A stretch of DNA of 64,000 nucleotides from Mantamonas sphyraenae (lineage: Eukaryota > CRuMs > Mantamonadidae): contig JAPMXV010000044.1 of assembly GCA_026936335.1 (NCBI GenBank), positions 186,001 to 250,000 of the forward strand, given 5' to 3'. Below the pieces are notes generated by a model. That model worked only from the letters and a program-made list of their open reading frames with translations. It was not told where the DNA came from and ran no database searches. A program made the translations under genes and the position numbers. This document shows positions 10,982 to 21,218 of this stretch, one piece after another; within the stretch, counting starts at the first letter, position 1; every line of letters starts with the position of its first letter.

Positions 10982-12888
10982 GTTCGGTTCTTCTTTCGCA
11001 CCGTCAGCTGCTGCACCTCCCCCGAGGCAGGTGTGGCTGCAGTCGAAGCGGCTGCTTCGGTCGCAGGCGCCTTTCGTTGTGTTGCACGGCGGTTGCTGCG
11101 CTTGCTTGTGGCCGAACTCGCGCTTGCTTCGCTGCCTGCTTCGCTCAGCGCCGACCCGGATCCACCCGGACGAGCATCAAAAACAGCTGCAGTCCCGGGC
11201 GCATCTGACGACGTGGAGGACTTGCGCTTGCGTCCAATCGATTCTGCTTCTGCGTCCTCGCTGCGCGACGGAGTCTTGAGTCCCGGCTGTGGCGCTGGTG
11301 GCTCCGAGTGCTCCTTCATCAGCTTCTCCAGGTAGGCGAGTCCTGTATAGACGCGAGGCCACGGCGTCTCTTTGCCCAGCCTGTCTTGCATCTGCTTGCG
11401 CTCGCGTGCCACATTGGTGCGGCTGCGCTTCACGTTTTCCCCCGTGAAACAGGCGGCCACCAGCGCGTACGCAACCTTGCGCTGCGAGTTGACGTAGCCC
11501 TTGCTCTTGTACTCTTCGTCGCTCACATCCTTACGCATTTCGATCTCGTAGCGTGCTTCGCTGATCAGAGCGATCCGCAGCGACATGGCCTTGATCTCCA
11601 GGCTCCAGTAGAAGGCGCTCTCGTTGCCTTCGGAACTGCGCTCCTCCTGTTTCTTCTCCTCCTCCGCCACCAATTCCTTGAGCTGCTGCGTCAACTCCTG
11701 CTCCTTCTGCTCCGCCAGCTGGATGCGTTCCTCCGCGCCGCGCTTCTCGTCAAGCAGCTGTGGATACATGGCATCCTCAAAGATTTGCTTCAGAGAGTAA
11801 GCGTTGGCCACCATGGGCGCTGGACGCAGGCCGTTCTTGGGCCTCGGCCCGTGGCGGTCGCCCTTGCCCTGTTTGACCTTCATCAGCTCGCGGAACTCTT
11901 TGCGTCGCTCCTCGAAGCGCCTGCGCGAAGGCTTGTCGTCGTTGCCAGCGTCATCCTGGTTCAACTTGCTGGCAAAGAACGCAGCTGCGTCGTCGCCACT
12001 CTCGTCAGAGGCATCGTCCTCATCCTGCACGTCCAGGTCGCCGTCGTCCAGGAACGAGTCTGCGTCTGACTCGTAGTAGCCCAGCAGATCGTCCGCGTGT
12101 GGGTTGTCCATGTATTTCTGCTCGATGTTTACAATGCTGTGGGTGAATGTGTTGGGTCCGTAGTCCACCTCTGCGTCCCTGCGGCGTGCTCGGCGCAGCT
12201 TCTTTTTCTTTTTGCGCTTCTTGCGTTTCAATTCCTCGTTGCGATCGCCCTTGCCGCCCTCTTGTCCTTCCACGTCCATACCGTCGTCCTTTGAGGCATC
12301 CCCACGTGCGTCGTCTGCCTCATCGTCTCCCAGTTGCGAGCTTTCGTCGTCCAGCGCAATCTCGTCCTCCTCGTCCTCTTCCTCCTCTTCGTCTTCGTCG
12401 TCGTCTTCGTCGTCGTCGTCGTCGTCGTCGTCATAGTCCTCGTCTTCTTCCTCATCTTCGTCCAAGTCGTCTGCAGAGACGTTTTCGTCCTCGTCAAACA
12501 AATCTTCGGCTTCGTCGTCCAAGTCTTCTTGGTCAGCCTGATCAGCCAGTTGCAACTCTGCGCGTTCCTTGCGGTTCGGTGCTGCGCTCTTGAACAGTTG
12601 CGGAAACCGATGCACCACCTGCTTCTGAAAGTGGACAACACACGAGTCTGCGTGTGTGTGTGTGTGTGATGGGGGGAGGGCGGCAGAGGTGAGTGGGTCG
12701 TCGCCAGGGAAAGTATGATCACGAGGTGAATTTGGAGCTCGAGCAACGCAGGGCAGGCCGGAAAACGACAACGGGCCAAGCAGACACACACACGTACTGG
12801 TGAGATCGACGTGGATGTGTGTGGAGCAGCCTTCGGCGTGCATGAGGGTGAGGTCGCCGTCCTTTGACTCGTGGATAACGGTGGTCAT
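10885..12888 (-). CDS. Ubinuclein/Hpc2-like subunit of the HIRA histone chaperone complex
   Basis: Two exons, 12888-12798 and 12647-10885, giving 617 aa. The acceptor at 12649-12648 was chosen because it alone satisfies the phase. The central block, IVNIEQKYMDN followed by LGYYESDADSFLDDGDL, is the Hpc2-related domain (HRD): the invariant YDxxDxFIDDSE-type motif that binds HIRA in yeast Hpc2 and ubinucleins. The short N-terminus resembles the NHRD strand. Between them lies a very acidic tract of Asp/Glu residues followed by a Lys-rich stretch. The middle region (about residues 300-480) is predicted helical, as in the ubinuclein middle domain, and the C-terminus is Ser/Arg-rich. Expected role: replication-independent H3.3-type nucleosome assembly. 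It is head-to-head with SEC14 with only 48 bp between the ATGs. Confidence 0.78.
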
Positions 12889-12936
12889 GACAGCTTGTGT
12901 TTGGGTTGACTGCGACTGCGCGCCGGCACCCACACC

Positions 12937-14194
12937 ATGTCGACGCAGGAGAGCACCAAGCAAAGCAGCAACGACGGCGGCAACGCACAGCTGGACGCGG
13001 AGAAGGAAGCCATGACGCAGTTCCGCGAGGCGTTCAACCACTTGCTGCGTGAGGAAGGCAAACGGGCCGAGTTTACGGAGGAGATGAAGGATGCACTGCG
13101 CGTGGCATTGAAGGGCATGCAGGAGCGCGTGCGTGAGAACCGCCTCGAGGCCGGGTGGGATGAGAACGACGTGTATGATGCCGAGCGGCCGTATCTTCGG
13201 GGCGAAGAGGAAAGCGCGGCCATCGCCGAACTGCGAGAGCTTGTCAACGAGAAGCTGGACGAAATCACGGAAGATTTTGACCAAGAGGATATGGATGAGA
13301 CACGCGCGTTCCTGGACAACGACTACACGTGAGTGGTGCATGGACTTTGGAAACGGGAGGGTGTGTTTGTTGGAGAGCTTGCTGACGACCGCCGCGTTTG
13401 CGACGTGGGACAAACACAGCTTGGTGCGATATCTGCGTGCACGTACATTGAACGTGGAGAAAGCATGGAAGATGCTCAAGGCATCGATCGAGTGGCGCCG
13501 AGAAAGTGAGTGTGTGGAGAGAGCAAAGGGGGCAAAAGGGAGAGGTTACGAAGGGAAAAGCGGCACGGGTGCTCACGTTGTGGGCTCGCCACACGCAGAC
13601 CACCCGGAGACAATGATCTGTGAAAAGTGCGAAAAGTACCATCGCATGCACGACACACGTCTGGTGGGCTTTGACAAGATGGGCCGGGCGGTGATCTACT
13701 CGTGTTTCAAGCAGGCGCTGACAACGGAGCCGTACGGAGCGACGCAGCACCTGAATGTGTGCGTGGAGCAAGCCATCGAATGCGGACGATCCATGCGCAG
13801 CATGCTGGCGGAAGAAAAGGACAAATTGCTGGAATCGCTGGAAGAAAAGGTGCTTTGGGTGCAGTGCTTCGAGGGTTTCGGGTACAAGGACATGGATCCC
13901 AAGGGCGGGAACATCATGCTGGACATCTTTGCCAACCACTATCCAGAGCGCATGCAAAAGATTATCCTCGTGGATGCACCGTACCTGTTTTGGGGCTTGT
14001 GGAAGGTGCTGCAGGTGGTCATGCCGCAGGAGATCAAAGACAAGGTGTTGTTTTGCTACACCGACAGCGACGGCCCGGAGAAGTTTGCCGAGGTGTTTGA
14101 CGTCGAGTTGACCGAGTATCTGTTGGAGCAGATCAAGCTGGACAAAGAGAACGATCCGGAGCCATGTCCACAGGAGTTTGAGGAATTCAAATAG
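12937..14194 (+). CDS. SEC14-like (CRAL-TRIO) lipid-transfer protein
   Basis: Three exons: 12937-13328, 13420-13505 and 13599-14194, giving 357 aa. The first splice restores YTLVRYLRARTLNVEKAWKM, the CRAL-TRIO N-terminal helical signature. The second joins WRRENHPETM. The lipid-binding domain has VGFDKMGRAVIYSCFKQAL, FGYKDMDPKGGNIMLDIF, and ANHYPERMQKIILVDAPYLF, the last being the canonical block before the gate helix. The N-terminal 110 residues are an acidic, helical extension not seen in minimal Sec14. Expected role: transfer or presentation of phosphatidylinositol or another hydrophobic ligand between membranes. It is the last host gene before the mobile-element island. The introns are 91 and 93 bp. 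Confidence 0.92.
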
Positions 14195-14200
14195 AGTGCG

Positions 14201-14224
14201 CGCGGCGCGGCACGTCGAACGAAT
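14201..14224. repeat. Short direct repeat flanking the large Fanzor locus (copy 1)
   Basis: CGCGGCGCG and TCGAACGA occur here separated by a 5-nt insertion, and again without the insertion at 19811-19827, in the same orientation. The two copies bracket the large Fanzor gene. This could mark element ends or a target duplication, or be chance in GC-rich DNA. Confidence 0.35.
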
Positions 14225-14234
14225 GAATTGTATA

Positions 14235-14292
14235 CAGCCATTCTCAAATCAGCGCGCTGATGCCAAGCCAGCGCGCTGATGTCGAATGGCTG
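14235..14292. other. Structured inverted-repeat region 3' of the large Fanzor gene
   Basis: CAGCCATTC at 14235-14243 pairs perfectly with GAATGGCTG at 14284-14292. Inside lie two copies of the self-complementary decamer CAGCGCGCTG (14250-14259 and 14269-14278); the first is part of a 14-nt palindrome, ATCAGCGCGCTGAT (14248-14261). A further 6-bp hairpin, ATCACG/CGTGAT, overlaps the Fanzor stop codon at 14327-14344. The block is 52 nt downstream of that stop on the sense strand of the gene. TnpB and Fanzor guide RNAs normally derive from this position, so a guide-RNA scaffold or right element end is a reasonable inference, not shown. Confidence 0.5.
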
Positions 14293-14343
14293 CTCTGTGC
14301 CAACGCTTTATTTGCGTTTGACTTCAATCACGTGTTATCGTGA

Positions 14344-17300
14344 TCAGGTGCTCTCATTCTCGGTGTCCACAAGCGGTTGGTTGCGTTGAAGGTGGTTGGG
14401 GCGGCCGCCCGTCAAACACAGCAGTAAACCTGCGTAAGCAATGTTGATCGCAGCGTTGATGTCACGGTCCACGCATCGCCTTGCTGTGTTGTACGTCCTT
14501 GCCACCATCGATCTTGCCGCCCCACCGACAGTCGCTTCGTGGCGGCTCGTCTTGTCCGCCTCCCAGCACGCCTCGCACACCTTGACCCGGCCGAACGGTT
14601 TCACAGAGCCCATCTCCGGCACCCAATTCAACTCTGCTCCACATGTAGCACAACATTTGCTCGTATTGAACTCGTTCACGGTCAGGACAAGGTGCTGCGT
14701 TGCGATAAAGTCGCACCAGCTCTCGAAGCCCCCCGCAATGCCCTTCCATGTGACCTTGCCGACAAAGTAGATCACCTTGTCCGTGCTCTCCTCCTCTCCG
14801 GGTCGCTTGCAGGCGTTGTTCATCAGCTGCTGGGCGTCTCTGTTCTGCCAAACTTTGTGCACGTGCCTCATCTCGCGCGCGTCGATCGAGTCTCGCTCTT
14901 TGCCCACGCCGTGTCTCTGTGCAGCAAAGTGGTGATTGTCCCGCCTGCTGGCGTTGTTTGTGAGCCTGGGGATAGTCCAGAAGTCCGCCACCTCGCCACG
15001 GTGCCCCTGCCGTTGCAACAGGCGCAGCACAACCGTGTGGCACTTGGTCTCTCCGGGATCGGTGGCTGCGATGTTGTATGTGCGCAGAAGCTGCACCGTG
15101 CGCGTGCGCTCTTCGTCGGTTGTTGGAGGCCGAATGGCAGCCACACTCAGCTTGCCACATGCCACATCACCGTGCTCCTTGCATCCCAACCTCTCCCAGA
15201 CACCGTGGAGATGCGGAGGGAGAACCCCGTCAACGGTCGTGGTGCCGTAGAAATGGTACAAACGCTTGAGAACAACAATCGCCTTGAGTGTTGTCCACGC
15301 CTTTGGCTTCACTGCACTCGCGTATGCTTCTGCCCGGGATGTCGGCTCCAGGAGTTCCAGCAGAGTGTACGTCGGTGTCATATTGTTGTCGTTCCAGAAC
15401 TGCCGAATCGTGTCCATTGGCGTGGGCACGCGGAACAGCAGCACCTTCACAACTGTACCACAGACCACTGCGCTCCCCGTCACGCACGCGAGCATTCGGC
15501 TGCCCAGAGATCCGATCTCAGGCACCCACGACAACAAGCACGCCGGTGCTTGTTGCTCCCTTCTGTTCCTTTGCTCGTGCGGCACCTCATCTCCAAACAC
15601 ATCGAAGATTGCGAACCTGTGCCACGTCCGGTCGTCTTCTTCTTTTGTAGCTGGGGCAGGGAGGTGGTCTTTGTCGTAGTAGCGATCAATGTTCTCCAAG
15701 GTGGTGGGGCTGATCGTCACCGCACTGGCGAGTGAGCGTGCGTTTTCAGCCACACCACGTGCGGTGCCGCTGAACACGGCGTCTGCCAGTGTGCTCATGT
15801 TGCCATGGACGCCGTTCGCAAACGCATGCCAATTGGATAGCTTCGATTCCATCAGCTGCTCCTTCAGTGCCTTCTGTTCATCCGCCCAAGAAGAATTTGC
15901 CGAGTACTGCGCGTGTACGAAGCGCACACCCAACTTTCTCAGACGGGCCTTGACAACTGTATCGGGCTTGCTGTAGTGGGCAGCCATGGTTTCCACCATC
16001 TTTGTGTACGGCATCATCTTTGCCTTGGCCTCCAGCCCGGCAAACGCGGCGGCTGTTGCGTTGCGGGTGGCCAGCGACCGGACCTCACCCACAGCCGCTG
16101 TCGCTGCCTCAAGCGGAAAGTACTTTGCCAGATGGGTCCACAGGGGGCGATGGTCATGCGGATGACCGTGCCCAAGGTCCCCCAGTTGCAGAAGAACAAG
16201 CTGGCCTTCATCAGCACCCACTTGTGTCTGCACGTCTGGGTACCGGTGTTGCCAGTCCCGTCGGTGCGTATTGAGGACCAACACGGTGTGTGTGGAGTCG
16301 GCATGTGCCATGGCCTCGGCACACTCCTTGAGCCACCTGTGTGCCACATTCACGTCACCATAGAACGCCTTCTCCAGCAGGTCGAGCACCTCCCCTTCGG
16401 ACTGTGATTCACCAGCGGCGTCCTCGTCCTCGTCCTCGTCCTCCTCCTTCTCCTCGCAGTCAAAGAACCCATCTTCGTCGTCTGACACTTCGTGCTTGGG
16501 GTCCTCGTAGTCCATGTCCTTGCCATCATCACAGGCGACCTCCTCAACTTCCACACGCCGACGCTTGTTCGGCATCGCACGCACTCGCACCCGCAGAAGG
16601 CGCTTGCCTGTGGGCAGGGATTCTGCTCGCTTGGCCTCTTCGGCTGCACGCCTCTCTTCCGATGCCCTCTGTTCTGCGAGGAGCCGTCCCTCAGACCGCA
16701 GAGCGTGAGGGACTGCCGTGTTGAACGCTCGCACCAAGGCGTTGTTTGCTTCCGCAAAGCGTACGAGAAATTCACGCCGTTGCGTTGCTGCGTGGTCCTG
16801 CCTACGTGGCTGACTCACGGTGGCGATCCCCAGATTGTTTCCTGTGTGCGGCACCCTGTTTCGTGGGCCGACAGGGTTGGAGTAAAACGCTTTGATCGCG
16901 TTGGTGACGCTCTTCTCCGTACGCAGTGTCCTGGACACCTGCTTGACTGTTTGCTCCAGGGCGCCGCTCTTGCTCTGCAGGTGGCTGTTGGCAGTCTGGG
17001 CGGCACTCGAAGCCGTTGTGGTTTGGTGTTTCTTGCGCGCACTCTGCAGCTGGCTGCTGTGCTCTGGTGGCAGCGTCACTGCTTGCAGATCATGCTTGAT
17101 GGACTCTGCCACAGCGGCGTGGTAGGGACAACCCGCTGGCCCCCGGATGACGACGCGTCCGTCCTTGACGGACACCTCGAGCTGCATCGATTGCACCAGC
17201 TCGTCCTCCCGCAGGCGATTGATCACTCGCGTGAGCACAGGCGTGGTCCAGTCGTCCACCACATCCTCCAGCTCGCAGGCTCCCTCTGCAGCCCAGGCGG

Positions 17301-19549
17301 CCGTCTGGAAGTGGCCGCCTCCCCATTCCATCTCGTCGTCGGCCTTGTTGTCGACGAACAGCGCATCGACCAGGTCGCTGTCGCATGTGAAGGCGTTGTG
17401 CACTCGCACATCCTGTGCCCATGGGTCATCTCCCCCTCGCTTTTGTCGTCGAGATCGCCTCCTCTTTGCCTGCTTGCTCTTTCGTCCCGGATGAGTCATG
17501 CTGACCGCCCTGCGTGGCGCCCTCACCACGGGACTGCACACCATGTGGTTGTCCTTGTCCACCACAAACACCAACGGCGAGTCCACGTTCTTGGCCACCT
17601 CCAGCGTCACCGTCCTCGTTTGTGCCAGCAAACAATCTGCCAGGCCGTCCAGGTCGGCCAATGTGATCGCTGTCGCGCCCCACCTCAGATAGTTCAGGCA
17701 TACCCTGAACAGCATCTGTGCGTTGGCACCCAGCTTCTGGCACAGAGTCCATAGGGCTTTGCGCTCCACTTCCTTCGTGTCAACGTCTCCGTGCGCTTCA
17801 GTGTCGAAAATGTACTTGTCTTGCTTGCCAAAGTCGTGCACGTTGTGGACACGCATGGCTCGCGCGTACCGTTTCTCCAGCTGCACCCACTCCTCGTCAC
17901 TGGCAGAATCGATCATCTCGATGAACCACTCGTAGGTTCCGGGAGACGCATGTTGGCTGAGTTCCAGGTACGTGTTTTTCAGCTTTGCGGCAGACGAGAC
18001 AAATGGTGGGATTTGAAACCCGGCCTCAAGTGCCTTCTTGGCCAACTTGAACGGAACAGTAAGTTCCCAGGTTGCAACGTCTCCGCGGCCGGTGAATGAC
18101 GCCAGCCGCGCAGCGGCTAATCTAGTTGCGGGCTTGATGCACAGCAGGCTACTGCGGGTGGGGTTTACAATGCACAGGTCCTTCATGGTGGTGGGACAGG
18201 CCCACGTGTAGTCAGAGTCGTGTGACACAACGACGGCCAGAGTGTTGTCTTTTTCCATGGCCAGGTCGGTCCATGTTGCCTGAATGACATCATCAGCGCT
18301 GCGGCCGGCCGCGTGTCGCACGTGCCACCTGGGGCTGTCGGAGGTATCCACCAACAGCTCTGGGAGTTGCTGGTAAACCTCATCCTTTGTGTACGGGCGC
18401 TGTGTGGGGTGCTGCGGGTGAGAAAAGGCGAGCAGGCACATGGGCAAAACGCATGGGCAAATCGTACAGGGGACGGGGATCTTACCTGAGCAAGCGCTGA
18501 CGCTGCCTTGCTGTATGATTGTAGCGTAGCCTCCAGGTGCTGCACACGCTTCGGGTATGTGACATCGGTGGTTGCAAACAGAGCTGGGTGGCTGTCGATA
18601 AAGAGCTGGATGTCGATCTCGATCCCCTCGATCAGGCCCGCGTTCAGGCCCGCGTGTACCTTTGTCAGCACCTCCACAATGTTCTTGACCATACCCTGCA
18701 TGGCGGCTGCTCGATTCTTCTCGTCTGCTTCGAGCACACGCTTCATTCCGGCCATGAAGTCTGCGTAGGGGGGGGGGGTGGAGATTTTGTGAGCAGCTGG
18801 GAGGGAAGCATGAGATTTCACGCGCTCTGCGCACACAGGCGGAGGTACACACACCGACGGCTCTGTGGCGTCCGCTCAGGGCCAGTACGCATGCATTCAC
18901 CCTTTTGAAGCCGGGCCACAACACGTAGTTGAGCCTGCCCGACGGACAAGCTCGCTCGCAACAAAAAACGCATTCCCAAAAAACGCATTCCCAAAAAACA
19001 CTCCCACCGCCACGCGGCCTTACACAGGTCCCCACAGTCGATCAACACCACCAGCTTTGGAGCGTTGCTACTGCTGCTGCTACTGCTGCTGCTGCTGCTG
19101 TTGCTGCTGCTGTTGTACAGCTCCCAGGCCGTTGTGCAACCTGTAAGCACAATTTCGCCCCAGCGCTGCATCTTGCCGCCCTCCTTGGTCTCCACCACCT
19201 CCAGCATTGTGTTCTCGCACTTTGACATCACGAAGTCGGCAATGGGCGTCTTTCCCAGCGCGAAGCGACTGCGTCTGGCCTCGTACTTCCACACAGCCGG
19301 CACCTGAGTCTCATCGGGTTGATTCACCTCCACATCAAAACGCTGCATCAACGGTCCACCTTCAAGGCTCATCTCGTCGACGCGTTTCACAGCACGGGTC
19401 CCACATTGCGACAACAACGTTGCCTCTATGCCAGCAAGTCGGAGTTCCACGTCCACGTCATTCTCGCTGAGGCTGACGCCACTGCTGCTGGTCGACATGT
19501 CGCTTGGTGGCTGCCACAGCGCATCGAAACCACGGGTCGTGCATTCCAT
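14344..19549 (-). CDS. Giant Fanzor-type RuvC nuclease with N-terminal FEN/PIN-like segment
   Basis: Three exons in phase: 19549-19024, 18760-18486 and 18411-14344, giving about 1,622 aa (1,605 if the second ATG at 19498 is used). The C-terminal 240 residues are a complete TnpB/Fanzor module: RuvC-I at AATDPGETK (Asp about 1385), RuvC-II at TVNEFNTSKCC (Glu about 1514), a CxxC...CxxC zinc finger (CATCG and CEACW), and RuvC-III at CVDRDINAAINIA (Asp about 1584). The N-terminal part has motifs in FEN/PIN order: LVVLIDCGDLY across the first splice, SADDVI, and VVVSHDSDYTW. Between them are a Lys/Arg-rich stretch and an acidic tract; exon 1 also has a poly-Ser run. Fanzor proteins are eukaryotic RNA-guided DNA endonucleases carried by transposons. 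The 1,356-codon last exon has no stop, so the gene is probably functional or recent. Confidence 0.82.
18963..19005. repeat. 15-bp tandem repeat in the first Fanzor intron
   Basis: Two exact copies of AAAAAACGCATTCCC (18963-18977 and 18978-18992) and a third, partial copy lie within the first intron of the large Fanzor gene. A run of G residues at 18768-18778 sits near the acceptor of the same intron, forming a poly-C tract on the transcribed sense. Confidence 0.85.
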
Positions 19550-21218
19550 TGTGCTACAGCACAACGCGTCAGGCCCCCTTGGTTTGCCCGCAGTGCGCAA
19601 TGTGCGTGTGCGTGTGCGAGCATGCGTGCACGCAACCCATCATCGTCCTTTTCGGCATGTTACAGACGAACTGCACATTCCTTCGCCAGAGAGGTCTTGC
19701 ACTCAAGCACAGCGTCAATTCTGTGTGCTCTGTGTGCTTCAAGAGAACGAGGAACGAGCAACAAACAATCCACAAGTCTACGTCCATCGACCAACCCCTG
19801 CAAGCACCGTCGCGGCGCGTCGAACGAGGAATGCACAGCTGCGTGGTAGGCGCGACATCGGTGGAATGTACAGTAGCGTGCCTTGCGCGAATAGCTTTCG
19901 TCTTTCAAGGACTACTTCGGTTACTTTGAATTGTAGCACCAGTGCCTGCGCTCTTTTCCCACTTGCACCATCCACCGGGTCCTTTCAAGCATACACCCGG
20001 TGATGACACAAAAAGAGAGCGTGCATTCATAGTTGAATGAGTGCACACACAGGTTTCGGCGCACCCTTTGCTCCCCGTTTGCTGGTCACACGCTCCTGCA
20101 TGGCCCGGACTCGGGCCCCAGGGGCCACCGTAGCTCACTCAATCTGCCCAAGTGCACTTGCTGCTGCACACCGACGCCTGATCAGCGCCCACCCAGCACA
20201 ATACTTCCACACACAGCACAGATACTCATCCAAGCGCCTCTGCTTGATGTGGGGGCACATCTCGTCAGTCGCCTGCTGCGATGTGGTGAATGGTACGACA
20301 CACGGGCGCTCAGCCCAAGCACATCAGGGCGCACAATGCTTTCCGGGATCTTTTGCGTTCGTGCCGTGGCTGCGGCATACGACCCACGAGCGACGAGAAG
20401 TGCCATTTGTGCGTGTCTTTCTCGTACCGCATCATACAAGGGTGCCTCATTTTCTCGACATCACCCACAGTTTCACCCAGCCTTGGCAAACAAGTGTTCG
20501 AGGCCAACACGGATTGTTGGACTCCAGATCCGCATGTCGACTTGATGTCAACCTACGAGCGTCACCCAAGGCTACAACTCCACAGCATCACTTTATCCGC
20601 GTCCTCATAGTCTGGGATCAGTTGCGTGACAAAGCACCGGGGCGCATGGGTGATCAGAGTGGGAGGACGCGAGTAGGACAGGAGACACCGGCGGATTTGC
20701 CACGGCTTTGTGCTTCCTCCTGCTTCAACAAATACAAGCGCAGAAGAGGCGCATATTGGTGCTGAATGCAGGTGTGTCGGGTATGTGCGGTGGTGCCAGT
20801 TGGTTGGTCGGCGTGCACGTCCTCCGCTCCGTTTGGATGTTTGAGTGAGACAGCCGTCTCATCGGCGTCAAGTGCCATCGGCAGTGCGGGGGTGCCATGG
20901 ACAGCATCCAACGCGCGCCTGAGTGTTGAGAGAGCCTGGTCGCAAAAGCAAGCTCATAGTTTGGAGACGAAATATATAATTGTGCGGTGACTGGATTATC
21001 AACACGCAGTGTGGGATGCCGCAAACGAGGAAGCTTTGTTCTCCGGGGACAGCGGAGCCGATGGCAACGGCTACAGCGGGACCACGCATCGTTACCATCC
21101 ATTGTGCCGCCGACAGCGCTCCTCCACACTTTCGGGCCCACTAAGACCTCACTCATGGTGAGTACGGATTTTTCTAATACCCCATGTGGAGGGAGTGGCT
21201 GCAACCAGTCCATAATCA
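19550..21218. other. Intergenic part of the mobile-element island, no recognisable gene
   Basis: This 1.7-kb stretch lies between the large Fanzor start and the mariner transposase stop. Open frames on both strands are Cys/His/Arg-rich, lack conserved motifs and look like chance. Base composition is less GC-rich than in the flanking genes. It contains the second copy of the CGCGGCGCG/TCGAACGA repeat at 19811-19827 and a hairpin at 19973-20002. It probably contains the Fanzor promoter and old transposon debris, but I cannot identify specific ends. Confidence 0.55.
19973..20002. other. Perfect 8-bp hairpin upstream of the large Fanzor gene
   Basis: CACCGGGT at 19973-19980 is the exact reverse complement of ACCCGGTG at 19995-20002, with a 14-nt loop. 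Its role is unknown. It could be an element terminal structure or chance. Confidence 0.5.

Noticed and set aside
20037-20765. 242-codon plus-strand frame in the island
   Set aside because: No motif, no supporting splice sites, Cys/His/Arg-rich translation typical of chance; not annotated as a gene.
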